A DNA stretch of 64,000 nt, from the NCBI RefSeq assembly GCF_900149685.1, contig NZ_LT702999.1, forward strand, positions 1,984,001 through 2,048,000, given 5' to 3'. Of this stretch, positions 25,706-34,679 are shown in pieces. The first letter of the stretch is position 1, and each line of letters begins with the position of its first letter. Made by a program: the position numbers and the translations under genes. Source of the DNA: Erythrobacter sp. Alg231-14 (lineage in GTDB: Bacteria > Pseudomonadota > Alphaproteobacteria > Sphingomonadales > Sphingomonadaceae). The notes below the pieces were generated by a model, which was not told the origin of the DNA, did no database searches, and was given only the letters and a program-made list of their open reading frames with translations.

Positions 25706-26132
25706 GATTTGCCTCCTCTTGCCGAAGCCAACGTGATGCGCTGTCTGAAAACACAAGAACAAGTGCCGCCAAGATGAGCGAGGGCTCCATCAGGTGGAAA
25801 AACACACCATCAGCGAACCAAACGGAAGTGAGCAATGTGAAGAGGGCCCCGGGAATTTTCAGAAGCCCGAAGAATAGCAAAACCCAGCACGCAATCCTTG
25901 ACGCAAAACCGACGATCCAGACCATAGGAATCAGCGAGATGGTAAATTCTGTGAAAACCGCAATGATTGTTGATTCGCCATTCCAGTCAACCCAAGGGAT
26001 CGCGTGCACAAGCTGGTCTTCTGTAAGCTCTAGATCTGTGATTGCGCCAAATAAATTGATTAGTGCAATCAACACAGCACAAGCAGCAAACGCCCATATT
26101 GTCCAAGGCCGCGCACCCCTTGCGAGCTTCAT
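25689..26132 (-). CDS. small integral membrane protein, unknown
   Basis: A 147-residue protein with four likely membrane helices (about residues 10-31, 55-80, 82-105 and 110-133) and short charged loops, starting MKLARGARPWTIWAF. No motif is recognised. Its start overlaps the nadC stop by four bases and its 3' end overlaps the RNase T2 start region, so nadC, this gene and the nuclease gene form one coupled operon. A role is not inferable. Confidence 0.75.
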   Translation of the reverse strand: MKLARGARPWTIWAFAACAVLIALINLFGAITDLELTEDQLVHAIPWVDWNGESTIIAVFTEFTISLIPMVWIVGFASRIACWVLLFFGLLKIPGALFTLLTSVWFADGVFFHLMEPSLILAALVLVFSDSASRWLRQEEANPETFA

Positions 26133-26995
26133 ACCGGCTTAAAATCCAACCCAACATCCGCCGCGGGCGCGCTTTGCGTGAGTCTGCCGACCGAGCAATA
26201 GTCCACTCCGCTCGCAGCCTTTGCGGCGATGGTGTCCAAGTTGATGCCTCCGCTGGCTTCAGTTGCGGTGCGGCCAGCGACCATGGCGACTGCTTCGCGC
26301 AGGACATCGGGTGACATATTGTCGAGCAGCAAGTGATGCGCACCTGCGGCAATCGCGGGTTCAATTTGATCCAATCTGTCGACTTCGCAAATGATCGGCT
26401 TGACGCCCGCATCTCTTGCCCGGCGCACCGCCTCTCCCACAGACCCTGCCACCGCGACATGGTTGTCTTTGATCATCGCAGCATCCCACAATCCCATACG
26501 GTGGTTCTGCGCGCCGCCTTGGCGCGTGGCGTATTTCTCCAGCACGCGCAGGCCCGGTAATGTCTTGCGCGTGTCGAGCAATGTGCAGGTCGCCGAACCT
26601 TTGCGCATGGCATCAACATATTCGCGCGCCATGGTTGCGATGCCCGATAGATGCTGCACGATGTTCAATGCGCTGCGTTCCGCTGTCAAAAGCGCGCGCG
26701 CATTGCCGGTCAGGCGCATCACGTCGGTGCCTGCGGCCACTCTGTCGCCGTCTTTGACCAGGCTTTCGATGGTGCAATCGGGATCAAGGTGCCGAAAAAA
26801 CGCCTCCGCCAACGGAAGCCCGGCAACGACAACCGGATCGCGGCTGTCCATGACCCCAGCAAATTGCGCATCGGCGGGGATCACGCTTTCGGAGGTAACA
26901 TCCTTACCGCCGCCATCCATTCCCACGCCGAGGTCCTCGGCAAGGGTGGATCGGATGAAGGTGTCGAGGTCAAAGCCGGGCAAAGAGAAGGTCAT
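26129..26995 (-). CDS. nadC: nicotinate-nucleotide pyrophosphorylase
   Basis: A 288-residue quinolinate phosphoribosyltransferase, which makes nicotinate mononucleotide from quinolinate and PRPP in NAD synthesis. Visible motifs are LAEDLGVGMDGGGKDVTSES, then ERSALNIVQHLSGIAT, LLDTRKTLPGLRVLEKYA and GGAQNHRMGLWDAAMIKDNH, with TEASGGINLDTI near the end. Length is typical. Neither nadA nor nadB lies beside it. It leads the three-gene run that ends in the RNase T2 gene. Confidence 0.97.
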   Translation of the reverse strand: MTFSLPGFDLDTFIRSTLAEDLGVGMDGGGKDVTSESVIPADAQFAGVMDSRDPVVVAGLPLAEAFFRHLDPDCTIESLVKDGDRVAAGTDVMRLTGNARALLTAERSALNIVQHLSGIATMAREYVDAMRKGSATCTLLDTRKTLPGLRVLEKYATRQGGAQNHRMGLWDAAMIKDNHVAVAGSVGEAVRRARDAGVKPIICEVDRLDQIEPAIAAGAHHLLLDNMSPDVLREAVAMVAGRTATEASGGINLDTIAAKAASGVDYCSVGRLTQSAPAADVGLDFKPV

Positions 26996-27100
26996 GGACC
27001 CTCAATAAACGGACCCGCACGGTCCGCAAGGGTGACCACCTTTTGTCGGCATAGGACGTCCGGTCAGAACGAAAGCGCGCATGCGCCCTTGCAAGGTCAA

Positions 27101-27901
27101 TCAGTGCACAAAGCGCGCCACTACATCGCGGTAGCTGCGCGAAACCTTCACCTCAGCGCCCGAATCCAAGACCAAGAAGCATTCACCATTGGTGTGCGGT
27201 TTCACCTGACGCACTTGGTCTAGGTTCACGATGGTGGAGCGGTGGACGCGTTGGAATTTGCGCGGATCAAGCCGTCGTTCCAAATCCTTCATCGTTTCGC
27301 GTAGGATCAACGAATTGTCGCCGGTAAAGATGCACATGTAATCGCCGGCGGCATCGATGTGTTCGATTGAATCCACTTCAACCCGAAAGATTTGGCCGCG
27401 ATCTTTCACATTGATCAATTTTTCAAAGCGATCCGCGCTTTCGCCAGTATCCGCGCCAAAATCGGCGGCGCGATCGGGGGCGACTTCGGCAAGAACATCC
27501 AACAATTGTTCCGCATCTTCGGATGATTTTTTTTCAGCCAGACGTTGGCGCACACGTTCAATCGTGTCGGCCAATTTGTCTTCATCAACCGGCTTCATCA
27601 GGTAATTGACCGCGTTCGCTTCGAAAGCGCGGATCGCGTGTTCTTCATAGGCGGTCACAAAGACGAACAAGGGCGGTTCAATCTCCATCACTCCTTTGAC
27701 GACGGAGAAACCGTCAAAACCGGGCATTTGAATGTCGAGAAAGACGAGATCGGGTTTCTCTGTCTTGATTTTGCGAATGGCCTCGCGCCCGTTTGAACAT
27801 GTGTCGATCACTTCGACATCTTCGTGCGGCTGGAGCCGCAATTGCAGGCCTTGTATCGCGAGTTTTTCGTCATCGACGAGGATGGTGCGGATGGTCATCA
27901 T
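27101..27901 (-). CDS. LytTR-family response regulator
   Basis: A 266-residue regulator. The receiver domain (residues 4-120) has the acidic pair at Asp10/Asp11, the phosphoacceptor in LVFLDIQMPGFDG (Asp56) and a conserved Lys in NYLMKPVDEDK. A helical linker leads to a LytTR DNA-binding domain from about residue 165 (GQIFRVEVDSIEHIDAAGDY, then FQRVHRSTIVNLDQV). The start ATG overlaps the stop of the upstream kinase gene (ATGA), so the two are a coupled two-component pair. Confidence 0.93.
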   Translation of the reverse strand: MMTIRTILVDDEKLAIQGLQLRLQPHEDVEVIDTCSNGREAIRKIKTEKPDLVFLDIQMPGFDGFSVVKGVMEIEPPLFVFVTAYEEHAIRAFEANAVNYLMKPVDEDKLADTIERVRQRLAEKKSSEDAEQLLDVLAEVAPDRAADFGADTGESADRFEKLINVKDRGQIFRVEVDSIEHIDAAGDYMCIFTGDNSLILRETMKDLERRLDPRKFQRVHRSTIVNLDQVRQVKPHTNGECFLVLDSGAEVKVSRSYRDVVARFVH

Positions 27902-29157
27902 GAATTTCCAATGGCGCGTTGGGGGTTGATGTTAATCACTGGGCCGCCTGCCGCGCCATCGGGGGAAGGCGCATGGGTGGTTGGCGGATGCGTGATTGCG
28001 GGGGATTGCGTTGCGTTCGCTTCTGCGGATTGGGAAAACCGTTCATACGGAATTTCAATAAGCACGGCGAAGCCGCCGCCGGGCCGTGATTGTGTTTCAA
28101 ACAGGTGGTTGTCGCCGTATCCTTGCATCAAACGATTGCGGATATTGCCAAGGCCGACACCGGTTGATGTCGCGCTGGGCGTGGCTTTGGCTGCGCCGGT
28201 TGCGGTGTATTCCAACATGCTCAATTGCACCGGCCCATCAACACCGGGGCCGGTGTCTTCGACCGTCATGCGCAATCGCCCGCCGACCAATCGGGCGGTG
28301 ACCGAAATGCTCGCGCCTTCTTCTTGCGGACTAACCGCATATTTGACCGCGTTTTCGATCAATGGCTGCAACAACATCGATGGCAGCCGCGCGTCCAACG
28401 CCGCGTCATCAATGTCGAAATGCGTGCGCAACCGCTCTTCAAATCGCATGCGTTCAATGTCGAGATACAGTTGAAGGGTTTCGACCTCTTGGGCCAAAGT
28501 AACCTGAGATCCGGGTTCGGTGATCAATGTGTGGCGCAAGAATCCCGACAAACGGGTCAACATCGCATTGGCCGGCTCTGTCTGTTTAAGCAGGACCAGT
28601 GTGCTGATGGAATTCAAAGTGTTGAATAGGAAATGCGGGTTCAATTGATACCGCAACATGGCCAATTGCGCCGACGTTGCCTGCGCCTCCAACCGTTCCA
28701 ATCGGTCGGCTTGTTCTTCGACCGTTAGGAAGAAGTTGATCGCGTAATACAGCGCGCTCCACCCGCCCAAAAGCGTGAGGGGGATGTAGGTGATGCCAAC
28801 AAACCTTTGGGCAAATGTCGTGTCCCGGCTGCCGGCGTAATACAGATCTTGAACCCACGCATCGATGGATGCGTAGACGACGACGCCGGCAAATAAGACC
28901 AGAGCCGTGCCGCCCCATGTCACAATCGGCTTGCGATCGATCAATTGGCGATAAATGACGGAGAGAACGAGACTGATCGAAAAACCGGTGATGGTCGTCA
29001 CCAGGTTCAAAACGAGTTGATTGTACGGCAGGCCGTTGGCCAAGGTGTTCAACGCACGCAGCAGAAATGCGCCGCCCCAACCCGCCAGTTGGAGGTTCCA
29101 AAAGGCCCGGTTCTTGCTCTCAAAAAACGGCGCAGGTTGGATGCGGATCATCGACAT
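27898..29157 (-). CDS. LytS-type sensor histidine kinase
   Basis: A 419-residue kinase from ATG 29157 (frame open to 29250). About four membrane helices occupy residues 22-145 and a coiled coil leads to the His_kinase domain: the phosphoacceptor is His175 in QLNPHFLFNTLNSIS. The ATPase part shows MLLQPLIENAVKYAV (N box) and VEDTGPGVDG, then GVGLGNIRNRL. A 45-residue Pro/Ala/Asn-rich tail, unusual for the family, ends the protein. It is coupled to the LytTR regulator and probably phosphorylates it; the signal is unknown. Confidence 0.92.
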   Translation of the reverse strand: MSMIRIQPAPFFESKNRAFWNLQLAGWGGAFLLRALNTLANGLPYNQLVLNLVTTITGFSISLVLSVIYRQLIDRKPIVTWGGTALVLFAGVVVYASIDAWVQDLYYAGSRDTTFAQRFVGITYIPLTLLGGWSALYYAINFFLTVEEQADRLERLEAQATSAQLAMLRYQLNPHFLFNTLNSISTLVLLKQTEPANAMLTRLSGFLRHTLITEPGSQVTLAQEVETLQLYLDIERMRFEERLRTHFDIDDAALDARLPSMLLQPLIENAVKYAVSPQEEGASISVTARLVGGRLRMTVEDTGPGVDGPVQLSMLEYTATGAAKATPSATSTGVGLGNIRNRLMQGYGDNHLFETQSRPGGGFAVLIEIPYERFSQSAEANATQSPAITHPPTTHAPSPDGAAGGPVININPQRAIGNS

Positions 29158-29183
29158 GCTGATCCTATGTAGCGCAATTTTAA

Positions 29184-29207
29184 CGCCCGTGCAGGGGCAA
29201 ACGGGCG
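29184..29207 (-). terminator. possible weak terminator after the M48-like gene
   Basis: CGCCCG (29184-29189) pairs with CGGGCG (29202-29207). On the minus strand it is followed by TTAAAATT, a weak T-rich tail. It lies between the M48-like peptidase gene and the LytS-type kinase, both on the minus strand, so it may separate the two transcription units. Confidence 0.4.
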
Positions 29208-29271
29208 GATCAGGATAAAGTGGGCGTATGCGATGAACCGTTGAACGCACGTTGGGCGCAAATCGCCGGCA

Positions 29272-30270
29272 TCACATGCCTTGGCGCGGGTCCACTTCGC
29301 GGCGGAAATGAAGGGACCAATCGGCGGCTCCATCGCTTTGCATCAATGCGCGCACCAAGGGGATTTCGGCTGCGATATGTTCGACGCGCTCGTCCCACCC
29401 TTCGTGAGAGCGATTCCGCAACAAACCGCCATCATGGCGCGGGCCCCAAGTTTCCATAAATTGTTGCGCCGCGGACGGATCGTACCCCGCATTGGCGAGC
29501 AGCCATGGCATCAACCGATCGGCCTCGCGCTCTGTGCGTCGGACATTGCGTTGGCTGCGGCGGTTGCGGTCCAACCAATCGCTGTGATTCAACAAATTGT
29601 GCGCCAATTCGTGCGCGACTGCGGCGGCAAAGACATCCTCGTCATAGGCGAAGCCGGGAAAATTGATCCCGAAAAACACCCGGTCGCGGCCCCCGCGCGC
29701 GGTGTTGCTGTTGCTTACCAAGACAAAGCGCGTGGCGCACACTTCGACCGGGTCCAAATCCACGGATTCGCCGTCGGCAAAAGCGATGGATATGGTGCCA
29801 TCTTCGACAAGCGTCGCGTCAATATGGTCATGGGCACGGGTAAGGCGTTCTGGATCGAGTCGTTCCTCCGCCTCCCACCCATTGGGATCAATGGACCCGA
29901 GGCGAACGATCTCGCGATTGGTCGCGAACCGTTCAGACAGCGCAGCCGGCGATCCGCGCGCCGCGGTTTGAACGGCAAAATCCCGCTCCATACCCAATGC
30001 CGCACGCCCAACTATGGGTCCGCCATAGCTGGCCAAATCCTGCAATTGCAGGCCGACCGATGGGATGACGCGATCGCAGAAACCGGCATTGCCGCGCAAC
30101 AACGTCCATCCAACATCCTGCATTTTTTGATCGTAGGCTTGGAAACGTTCAATCGCGGCGCGTTCTTGGGCCAGATCAACCCGATCCCAATCCACATCCG
30201 CCGTTGCTGATGTGGACAACGCGCATAGGGCCAACGTCGCCCCCGCCCCAAATACCCGCCATGGCCGCAT
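29272..30270 (-). CDS. M48-like zinc metallopeptidase, exported
   Basis: A 332-residue protein with a signal peptide (cut near SATA-DV). The zinc site is HELAH at residues 220-224, followed about 25 residues later by a conserved RTEREADRLMPWLLANAGYD, which gives the third ligand (Glu) and the Asp of the M48 pattern. The first 200 residues do not match a known domain. Its ATG shares one base with the stop of the DsbA-like gene (TAATG). With that gene and the BepA-like peptidase it forms a periplasmic cluster. Confidence 0.82.
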   Translation of the reverse strand: MRPWRVFGAGATLALCALSTSATADVDWDRVDLAQERAAIERFQAYDQKMQDVGWTLLRGNAGFCDRVIPSVGLQLQDLASYGGPIVGRAALGMERDFAVQTAARGSPAALSERFATNREIVRLGSIDPNGWEAEERLDPERLTRAHDHIDATLVEDGTISIAFADGESVDLDPVEVCATRFVLVSNSNTARGGRDRVFFGINFPGFAYDEDVFAAAVAHELAHNLLNHSDWLDRNRRSQRNVRRTEREADRLMPWLLANAGYDPSAAQQFMETWGPRHDGGLLRNRSHEGWDERVEHIAAEIPLVRALMQSDGAADWSLHFRREVDPRQGM

Positions 30271-30986
30271 TATGATGGGGCGTTGTCGAGCGCTTCTTTC
30301 AACCGGTCATAGCCGACGGCCCCTGCCAAAGGGGTGTCGACCGCAATGAAAGCCGGCGTGCCGCTAAAGCCCAAGGATTGGGCGAATGTCAGATTGCGCA
30401 CCAACTCCACCGAAACCGCTTCGGATGCGGCGTCGGCGCGGGCTTGTTCCATATCTAGGCCGATGGCGCGCGCGGCCGTTTCGACCGTCGCGGGAGATGT
30501 TGGGCCCAATTCGAAAATCTTTTCATGAAATTCGCGATACTTGCCCTGCAATCCGGCGGCCAAAGCCATCCGTGCGGCCCCTTCGCTGCCTTCAAAAATG
30601 GGCCATTCGCGCATCACGACTTTAAGATCTGGGTCTTCGTCAACAAGCTGTTGCACATCCGCCAGACTCGCTTGGCAATAGGGGCAATTGTAGTCGGTGA
30701 ATTCGACTAGAACTTTTGACCCTTCGGGATTGCCGATCACTGCGCCGGGAAATGGCGTGTAGAGATCATCGCCCAAGGACGAGAGGCGCTCTTGAGATTC
30801 CTGCCGAGCCAACGCTTCGGCGACCTCTTTCAAGATTTCGGGTTTTTCCAACAGAAACGCGCGCGTCCGGTTGTCGGCAAGGCCAGAATACGACCATGTC
30901 GCCGCGCCCAAAAAGCCAAATACGAGCGCAAGCAGCGCAGTAAGCAGAGTGTTTCGCAATGCCGGTTCCATTGAGGAGAGTTCCAT
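30270..30986 (-). CDS. DsbA-family thiol-disulfide protein, membrane-anchored
   Basis: About 238 residues from ATG 30986 (a later ATG at 30971 is possible; no clear ribosome site for either). One membrane helix (about residues 12-35) anchors a periplasmic domain. The thioredoxin-fold active site is CPYC at 101-104 in VEFTDYNCPYCQ, and the cis-proline loop is GFSGTPAFIAVD. It is nearest to the copper-resistance/BdbD-type DsbA subgroup. Neighbours are two M48-type proteases, suggesting work on envelope protein folding. Confidence 0.88.
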   Translation of the reverse strand: MELSSMEPALRNTLLTALLALVFGFLGAATWSYSGLADNRTRAFLLEKPEILKEVAEALARQESQERLSSLGDDLYTPFPGAVIGNPEGSKVLVEFTDYNCPYCQASLADVQQLVDEDPDLKVVMREWPIFEGSEGAARMALAAGLQGKYREFHEKIFELGPTSPATVETAARAIGLDMEQARADAASEAVSVELVRNLTFAQSLGFSGTPAFIAVDTPLAGAVGYDRLKEALDNAPS

Positions 30987-31006
30987 TGATTGAATGTGAG
31001 CGGTCT

Positions 31007-32374
31007 TTAGCGGCTGTCGCGGATACGTTCCAGTTCGGCGCGCGCCTGTAGCCCAATATCTTGTGCGCGGATCCAATCGGGCGATCCATAAGGTAGCCCG
31101 GCTTCGGCGGCTTGCGCGCTGCGGATGGCTTCGGGGTAATTCCGGCTCATCACTTGTTGTTCGGCGCTGGCCAATCGCGCGCGGGGGATGTCGCCGCGCG
31201 CGGCATAGACCACGCCCAATTGGTACCACGCAAACGGGTTAAAGCGATCTTTGGCCACGGCCGCGCGCAACACGCGTTCTGCTTCGGCGTAATTCGCCTC
31301 ATCCTCTGTCGCGATAAGGGCATGACCAAAAATTCCCGCGATCAACGGTTGATTCAATGTGATATCCGTTGCCCGGCGCAACGGCGCCAGAGCGTCGTGC
31401 GGGCGGCCCGATTCTAATAGAATTTGTCCTTTTAATTCAAGGTAATAGGGGTTATTCGGATTCATCGAGAGCAGCGCATCCGCCTCGGCCAGTGCGTTCT
31501 CAATCTGGGCGTCTTTGTGATAGGCATAGGCGCGGGCATAGCGCGCCGGAACGCTGGTATCGGCCAGCGGATATTGTTGCAGCGTTCGCTCCGAAGGGGC
31601 CAAATATCCATACAATTTGGCGCGCACCGCGAGGAAACGTGCCTGTAGATCGGCATCATCCGGCGCATCCCACGCAGGATCTTCGGCGTAGAGTGTGCGC
31701 AAGGTTTGCAAGCGATCCCCGGCCAATGGGTGCGTGCGTCCATAGGCGGCTTCGTCTGATTGGCTGAACCCGCGACGAATTTCCAAATTCCGCAGTCTTT
31801 CAAAGAAAGCGAGGCTGCCCCGGCCCGAAATGCCTGCACCCGACAAATACCGCGCGCCGGCAAGGTCGGTCGCGGCTTCTTGGTTGCGATTGAACGCTAG
31901 GAAATTGCCCGCAGCGGCTTGTTGTCCGGCCATGATCGCACCGAATGCGGCATCGCCTGCACCGGCCAAAGCGGCCCCAACACCCAACAACAGCGAAAGG
32001 ATCGTGATCCCTTGGGCACCGCGCGTGCGTTCGTTAAAACGGACGACGTGACCAGCGGTTATGTGACCCAATTCGTGCGCGATAACGCCTTGGACTTCAT
32101 TGGCCGTCTCCGCCGCATTTATTAGACCGGCGTGAACATAGACGACCTGGCCCCCGGCGACGAATGCGTTGATCGACGGATCATTGATGAGAACAATCTC
32201 AACATTGCCCGGCTCCAACTCAGACGCTTCGATAAGAGGGCGCGCCATATCGCGCAGCAATTCTTCGGTCTCTGCATCGCGCAAAACGGATTGCGCCGCC
32301 ACCGGTTGAACCGCGAAGGCAACCGCCGCCAGCAGCGCAAGAGTGTAGGCACAAAGAGTGTGAAGAGCGCGCAT
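31007..32374 (-). CDS. BepA-like M48 metalloprotease with TPR domain
   Basis: A 455-residue periplasmic protease. Signal peptide to about residue 27 (VAAQ). The zinc site is HELGH at 100-104, with the third ligand in NRNQEAATDLAG near 166. The C-terminal 200 residues contain TPR-like helices (LPLADTSVPARYARAYAYHK and later NPFAWYQLGVVYAARGDIPR). This order is that of E. coli BepA (YfgC), which checks assembly of outer-membrane proteins such as LptD. It lies 20 bases upstream of the DsbA-like gene, which fits LptD needing disulfides. Function inferred from family. Confidence 0.9.
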   Translation of the reverse strand: MRALHTLCAYTLALLAAVAFAVQPVAAQSVLRDAETEELLRDMARPLIEASELEPGNVEIVLINDPSINAFVAGGQVVYVHAGLINAAETANEVQGVIAHELGHITAGHVVRFNERTRGAQGITILSLLLGVGAALAGAGDAAFGAIMAGQQAAAGNFLAFNRNQEAATDLAGARYLSGAGISGRGSLAFFERLRNLEIRRGFSQSDEAAYGRTHPLAGDRLQTLRTLYAEDPAWDAPDDADLQARFLAVRAKLYGYLAPSERTLQQYPLADTSVPARYARAYAYHKDAQIENALAEADALLSMNPNNPYYLELKGQILLESGRPHDALAPLRRATDITLNQPLIAGIFGHALIATEDEANYAEAERVLRAAVAKDRFNPFAWYQLGVVYAARGDIPRARLASAEQQVMSRNYPEAIRSAQAAEAGLPYGSPDWIRAQDIGLQARAELERIRDSR

Positions 32375-32386
32375 CAGAAACGGACG

Positions 32387-33433
32387 CTAACGCGTTTCGC
32401 CCTGAACGGGAACTGAAGTTTCCGCTTCGACCGCACCCGCCGATGGAACGGTCCGCGCAAATTCCGCCATCACATCCGCAATATCACGCCGCGAACGCCA
32501 GGGCGCCGCGATCGAAATCAGGGGGTCGTTGTGTTCCATTTCTGCATAAAAATGCGCGACCACACTGCCCCTTTGATCATCGTTGAATTCCGTTTCATCC
32601 CAATCGATATTCTCGGCCGCATCGGCGCGCATCCGGTCGATTGTGTTGGTCAAAACGCGGGTGTTGCGCGGATAGACCAGCGTATCTTTATCACCATGGA
32701 TCAACAACATAGGCGGCCCATCCAGACGTGCATGGGTGATCGGTTGGGTTGCCGCCGGGTCATCGACATGGCCGAAACTGGCGATGGTTGATTCGCTGTC
32801 GAAGGGCACAAAATCATACGGACCCGATAGGCCAATCACACCGGCAATAGCATCGGACGAAAGACCCCTGCGGCCCAACCATTGTTCTTCGAGAGCGGTC
32901 GTCACAACATTGTACGCACCCGCCGAATGGCCTGCGATCACAACTCGATCCGGGTCGCCGCCATAGGAGGCGATTTCTTTATGCGTCCATGCAATCGCGC
33001 TGGCGGTGTCTTCGAGCATGGCAGGATATTTGCCATCTTCGCCCAAACGATACCCTGATAGGACCACAATGAACCCTTCGGCCACGAAAGTGCGTCCAAT
33101 AAATCCATAATCGACCGGATCCCCGCTCCGCCATGATCCACCATGTGCGAAAAGCAACACGGGGAGCGGCGCGTCCGCCGGGTCGCGGCGTTCTGGTCCC
33201 CAAATCACCAATTTTTGTTGTGGGTGCGCGCCGGTCGAAATCGTTGCTTGCTCTTTCCCGCTCAATTCCGGGGTTTGAGAGGCGCCGGTCACATAATCGA
33301 CCGCGCTCAAAACGGCGGGGCCGTTGCGCGATATGGCCACCTGCAATGCGATTGCGGCGATGATCACAATCACGGCCAAACCACCCAAAATCCAAAGCAA
33401 TCTGCGCACTCCCTTGCTCACTTTCGTGTTCAC
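32387..33433 (-). CDS. alpha/beta hydrolase (esterase/lipase type)
   Basis: A 348-residue protein anchored by an N-terminal helix (about residues 11-34). The alpha/beta hydrolase core has an oxyanion HGGSW at 97-101, the nucleophile in VVIAGHSAGAYN (Ser170), and acid and His candidates in HGDKDTLVYPRN and the late MEHNDP. This motif set fits the hormone-sensitive-lipase or BD-FAE type. It sits 12 bases upstream of the BepA-like gene and overlaps the App1-type gene by four bases, so it is part of the long minus-strand run. Substrate unknown. Confidence 0.87.
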   Translation of the reverse strand: MNTKVSKGVRRLLWILGGLAVIVIIAAIALQVAISRNGPAVLSAVDYVTGASQTPELSGKEQATISTGAHPQQKLVIWGPERRDPADAPLPVLLFAHGGSWRSGDPVDYGFIGRTFVAEGFIVVLSGYRLGEDGKYPAMLEDTASAIAWTHKEIASYGGDPDRVVIAGHSAGAYNVVTTALEEQWLGRRGLSSDAIAGVIGLSGPYDFVPFDSESTIASFGHVDDPAATQPITHARLDGPPMLLIHGDKDTLVYPRNTRVLTNTIDRMRADAAENIDWDETEFNDDQRGSVVAHFYAEMEHNDPLISIAAPWRSRRDIADVMAEFARTVPSAGAVEAETSVPVQGETR

Positions 33434-34620
33434 CTTTCTTGGTCTTCCGACGCCGTTGCACCCTTGGTTACACCGCGATCGCCTTCGCTTGCTGTACGGA
33501 CCAAACGCTCAACCCCGCCTTCGAGATCCAGCCCAGCGTCCTTTAAAAAACCTTCCGCCGTGTGATAATCGCTGCCCATCCAAAAAGGGACCCCGGCTTT
33601 GTTGAGGATGTCCTTGGCCTGCAATTGTTCATCGTTCAACGGTTCGCCCGAAACGGATCGGATGAAAACCGCCGCAATCCGGCCGGGAAACGCTGCCGCC
33701 GTGGCGCCAAACGCGGCGAGGTCTTTTTGTGTGTCATCGCCGATCAAAGCGAAACGCAGATGTGGGAATGTGGTCAGGATGCGGTGGATCGCCTCAACTT
33801 TGTGCGTGCCATGCCCTTCTTTGCCCAGCGTTTGCCGATTGAAACCCCAATCGCGCAACATAACCGGTCCTATTGGCAGGCCGCGGGACCGTTTGAACGT
33901 GACCAAGTAGGAAAACAGGTTCCACGGGCTGGAAGAAACATAGAAGACCGGCCGGACCCGCGCTTGAGGGACCAAAGCGTCAATCGCAGAGGCAGGTTCG
34001 CGTGACCCCGCCGGATTGCCGCCAATCGCCGCGTAAAATGCGCTTGCCCCGGGTACGACGGTGCGGTCGGCGGGCATTTGGGTCAAAATGCGACGCCAAT
34101 TGCGGGCAATTGCGCGGATATTGCCGGTGATGCCGGTTTCCAAAATGGTGTCGTCAATATCCGATATCACTCCGAATTGAGTGTGTGTTCCCGGCGATAG
34201 GATATGCGCTTCGGCGACGTTTTCGTGATTGCCGTCTGCTTTCCAAAACAACCGCGCCTTTTCCCAGCGGGTTCGTTCGGGTTGCGGGCTGTTGTCATCA
34301 ATCGCCAGATCAAATCGGACATACCCTTCGGACCCGCTTATGGCGGTTTGTCGCATGATTTGCCCATTGGGCGTTTGATATTCAATTTCTACTGTAAGAT
34401 CAGCGACTTCGTGCGACATATATTGCCCCACCATCGTCGCAAAATCGCGCCAGAATGACCGTTTCTCAAACACCGGTTCGCGCGAACGCAGCGCGCGCGC
34501 ATTCAACCACAGCCGATCGGCGTTGCGAAAACCAAAGAACGGTTGAACCCGGATGGGGCCGCGTCGGGATTTTGATCGGGAGAGGGCACCAACAGGCATG
34601 GCGGCCGAATTAGCCGCCAT
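33430..34620 (-). CDS. App1-type phosphatase (DUF2183)
   Basis: About 396 residues. The DUF2183 (App1 catalytic) domain has a HAD-like nucleophile motif ISDIDDTILETG at about 150, then YVSSSPWNLFSYLVTF, LPIGPVMLRDWG and LIGDDTQKDL. In yeast App1 this domain is a phosphatidate phosphatase; bacterial forms are mostly untested. The N-terminal half has a beta-rich segment. The open frame begins at a TTG (34635); I use ATG 34620, while ATG 34599 is also possible. It overlaps the following hydrolase gene, so the two enzymes are made together. Confidence 0.87.
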   Translation of the reverse strand: MAANSAAMPVGALSRSKSRRGPIRVQPFFGFRNADRLWLNARALRSREPVFEKRSFWRDFATMVGQYMSHEVADLTVEIEYQTPNGQIMRQTAISGSEGYVRFDLAIDDNSPQPERTRWEKARLFWKADGNHENVAEAHILSPGTHTQFGVISDIDDTILETGITGNIRAIARNWRRILTQMPADRTVVPGASAFYAAIGGNPAGSREPASAIDALVPQARVRPVFYVSSSPWNLFSYLVTFKRSRGLPIGPVMLRDWGFNRQTLGKEGHGTHKVEAIHRILTTFPHLRFALIGDDTQKDLAAFGATAAAFPGRIAAVFIRSVSGEPLNDEQLQAKDILNKAGVPFWMGSDYHTAEGFLKDAGLDLEGGVERLVRTASEGDRGVTKGATASEDQER

Positions 34621-34679
34621 TTGTGAGAAACCCAAGACATGGTGAAGAGAAACCAGGTCCGGGCTACAAATTCAGCAAG

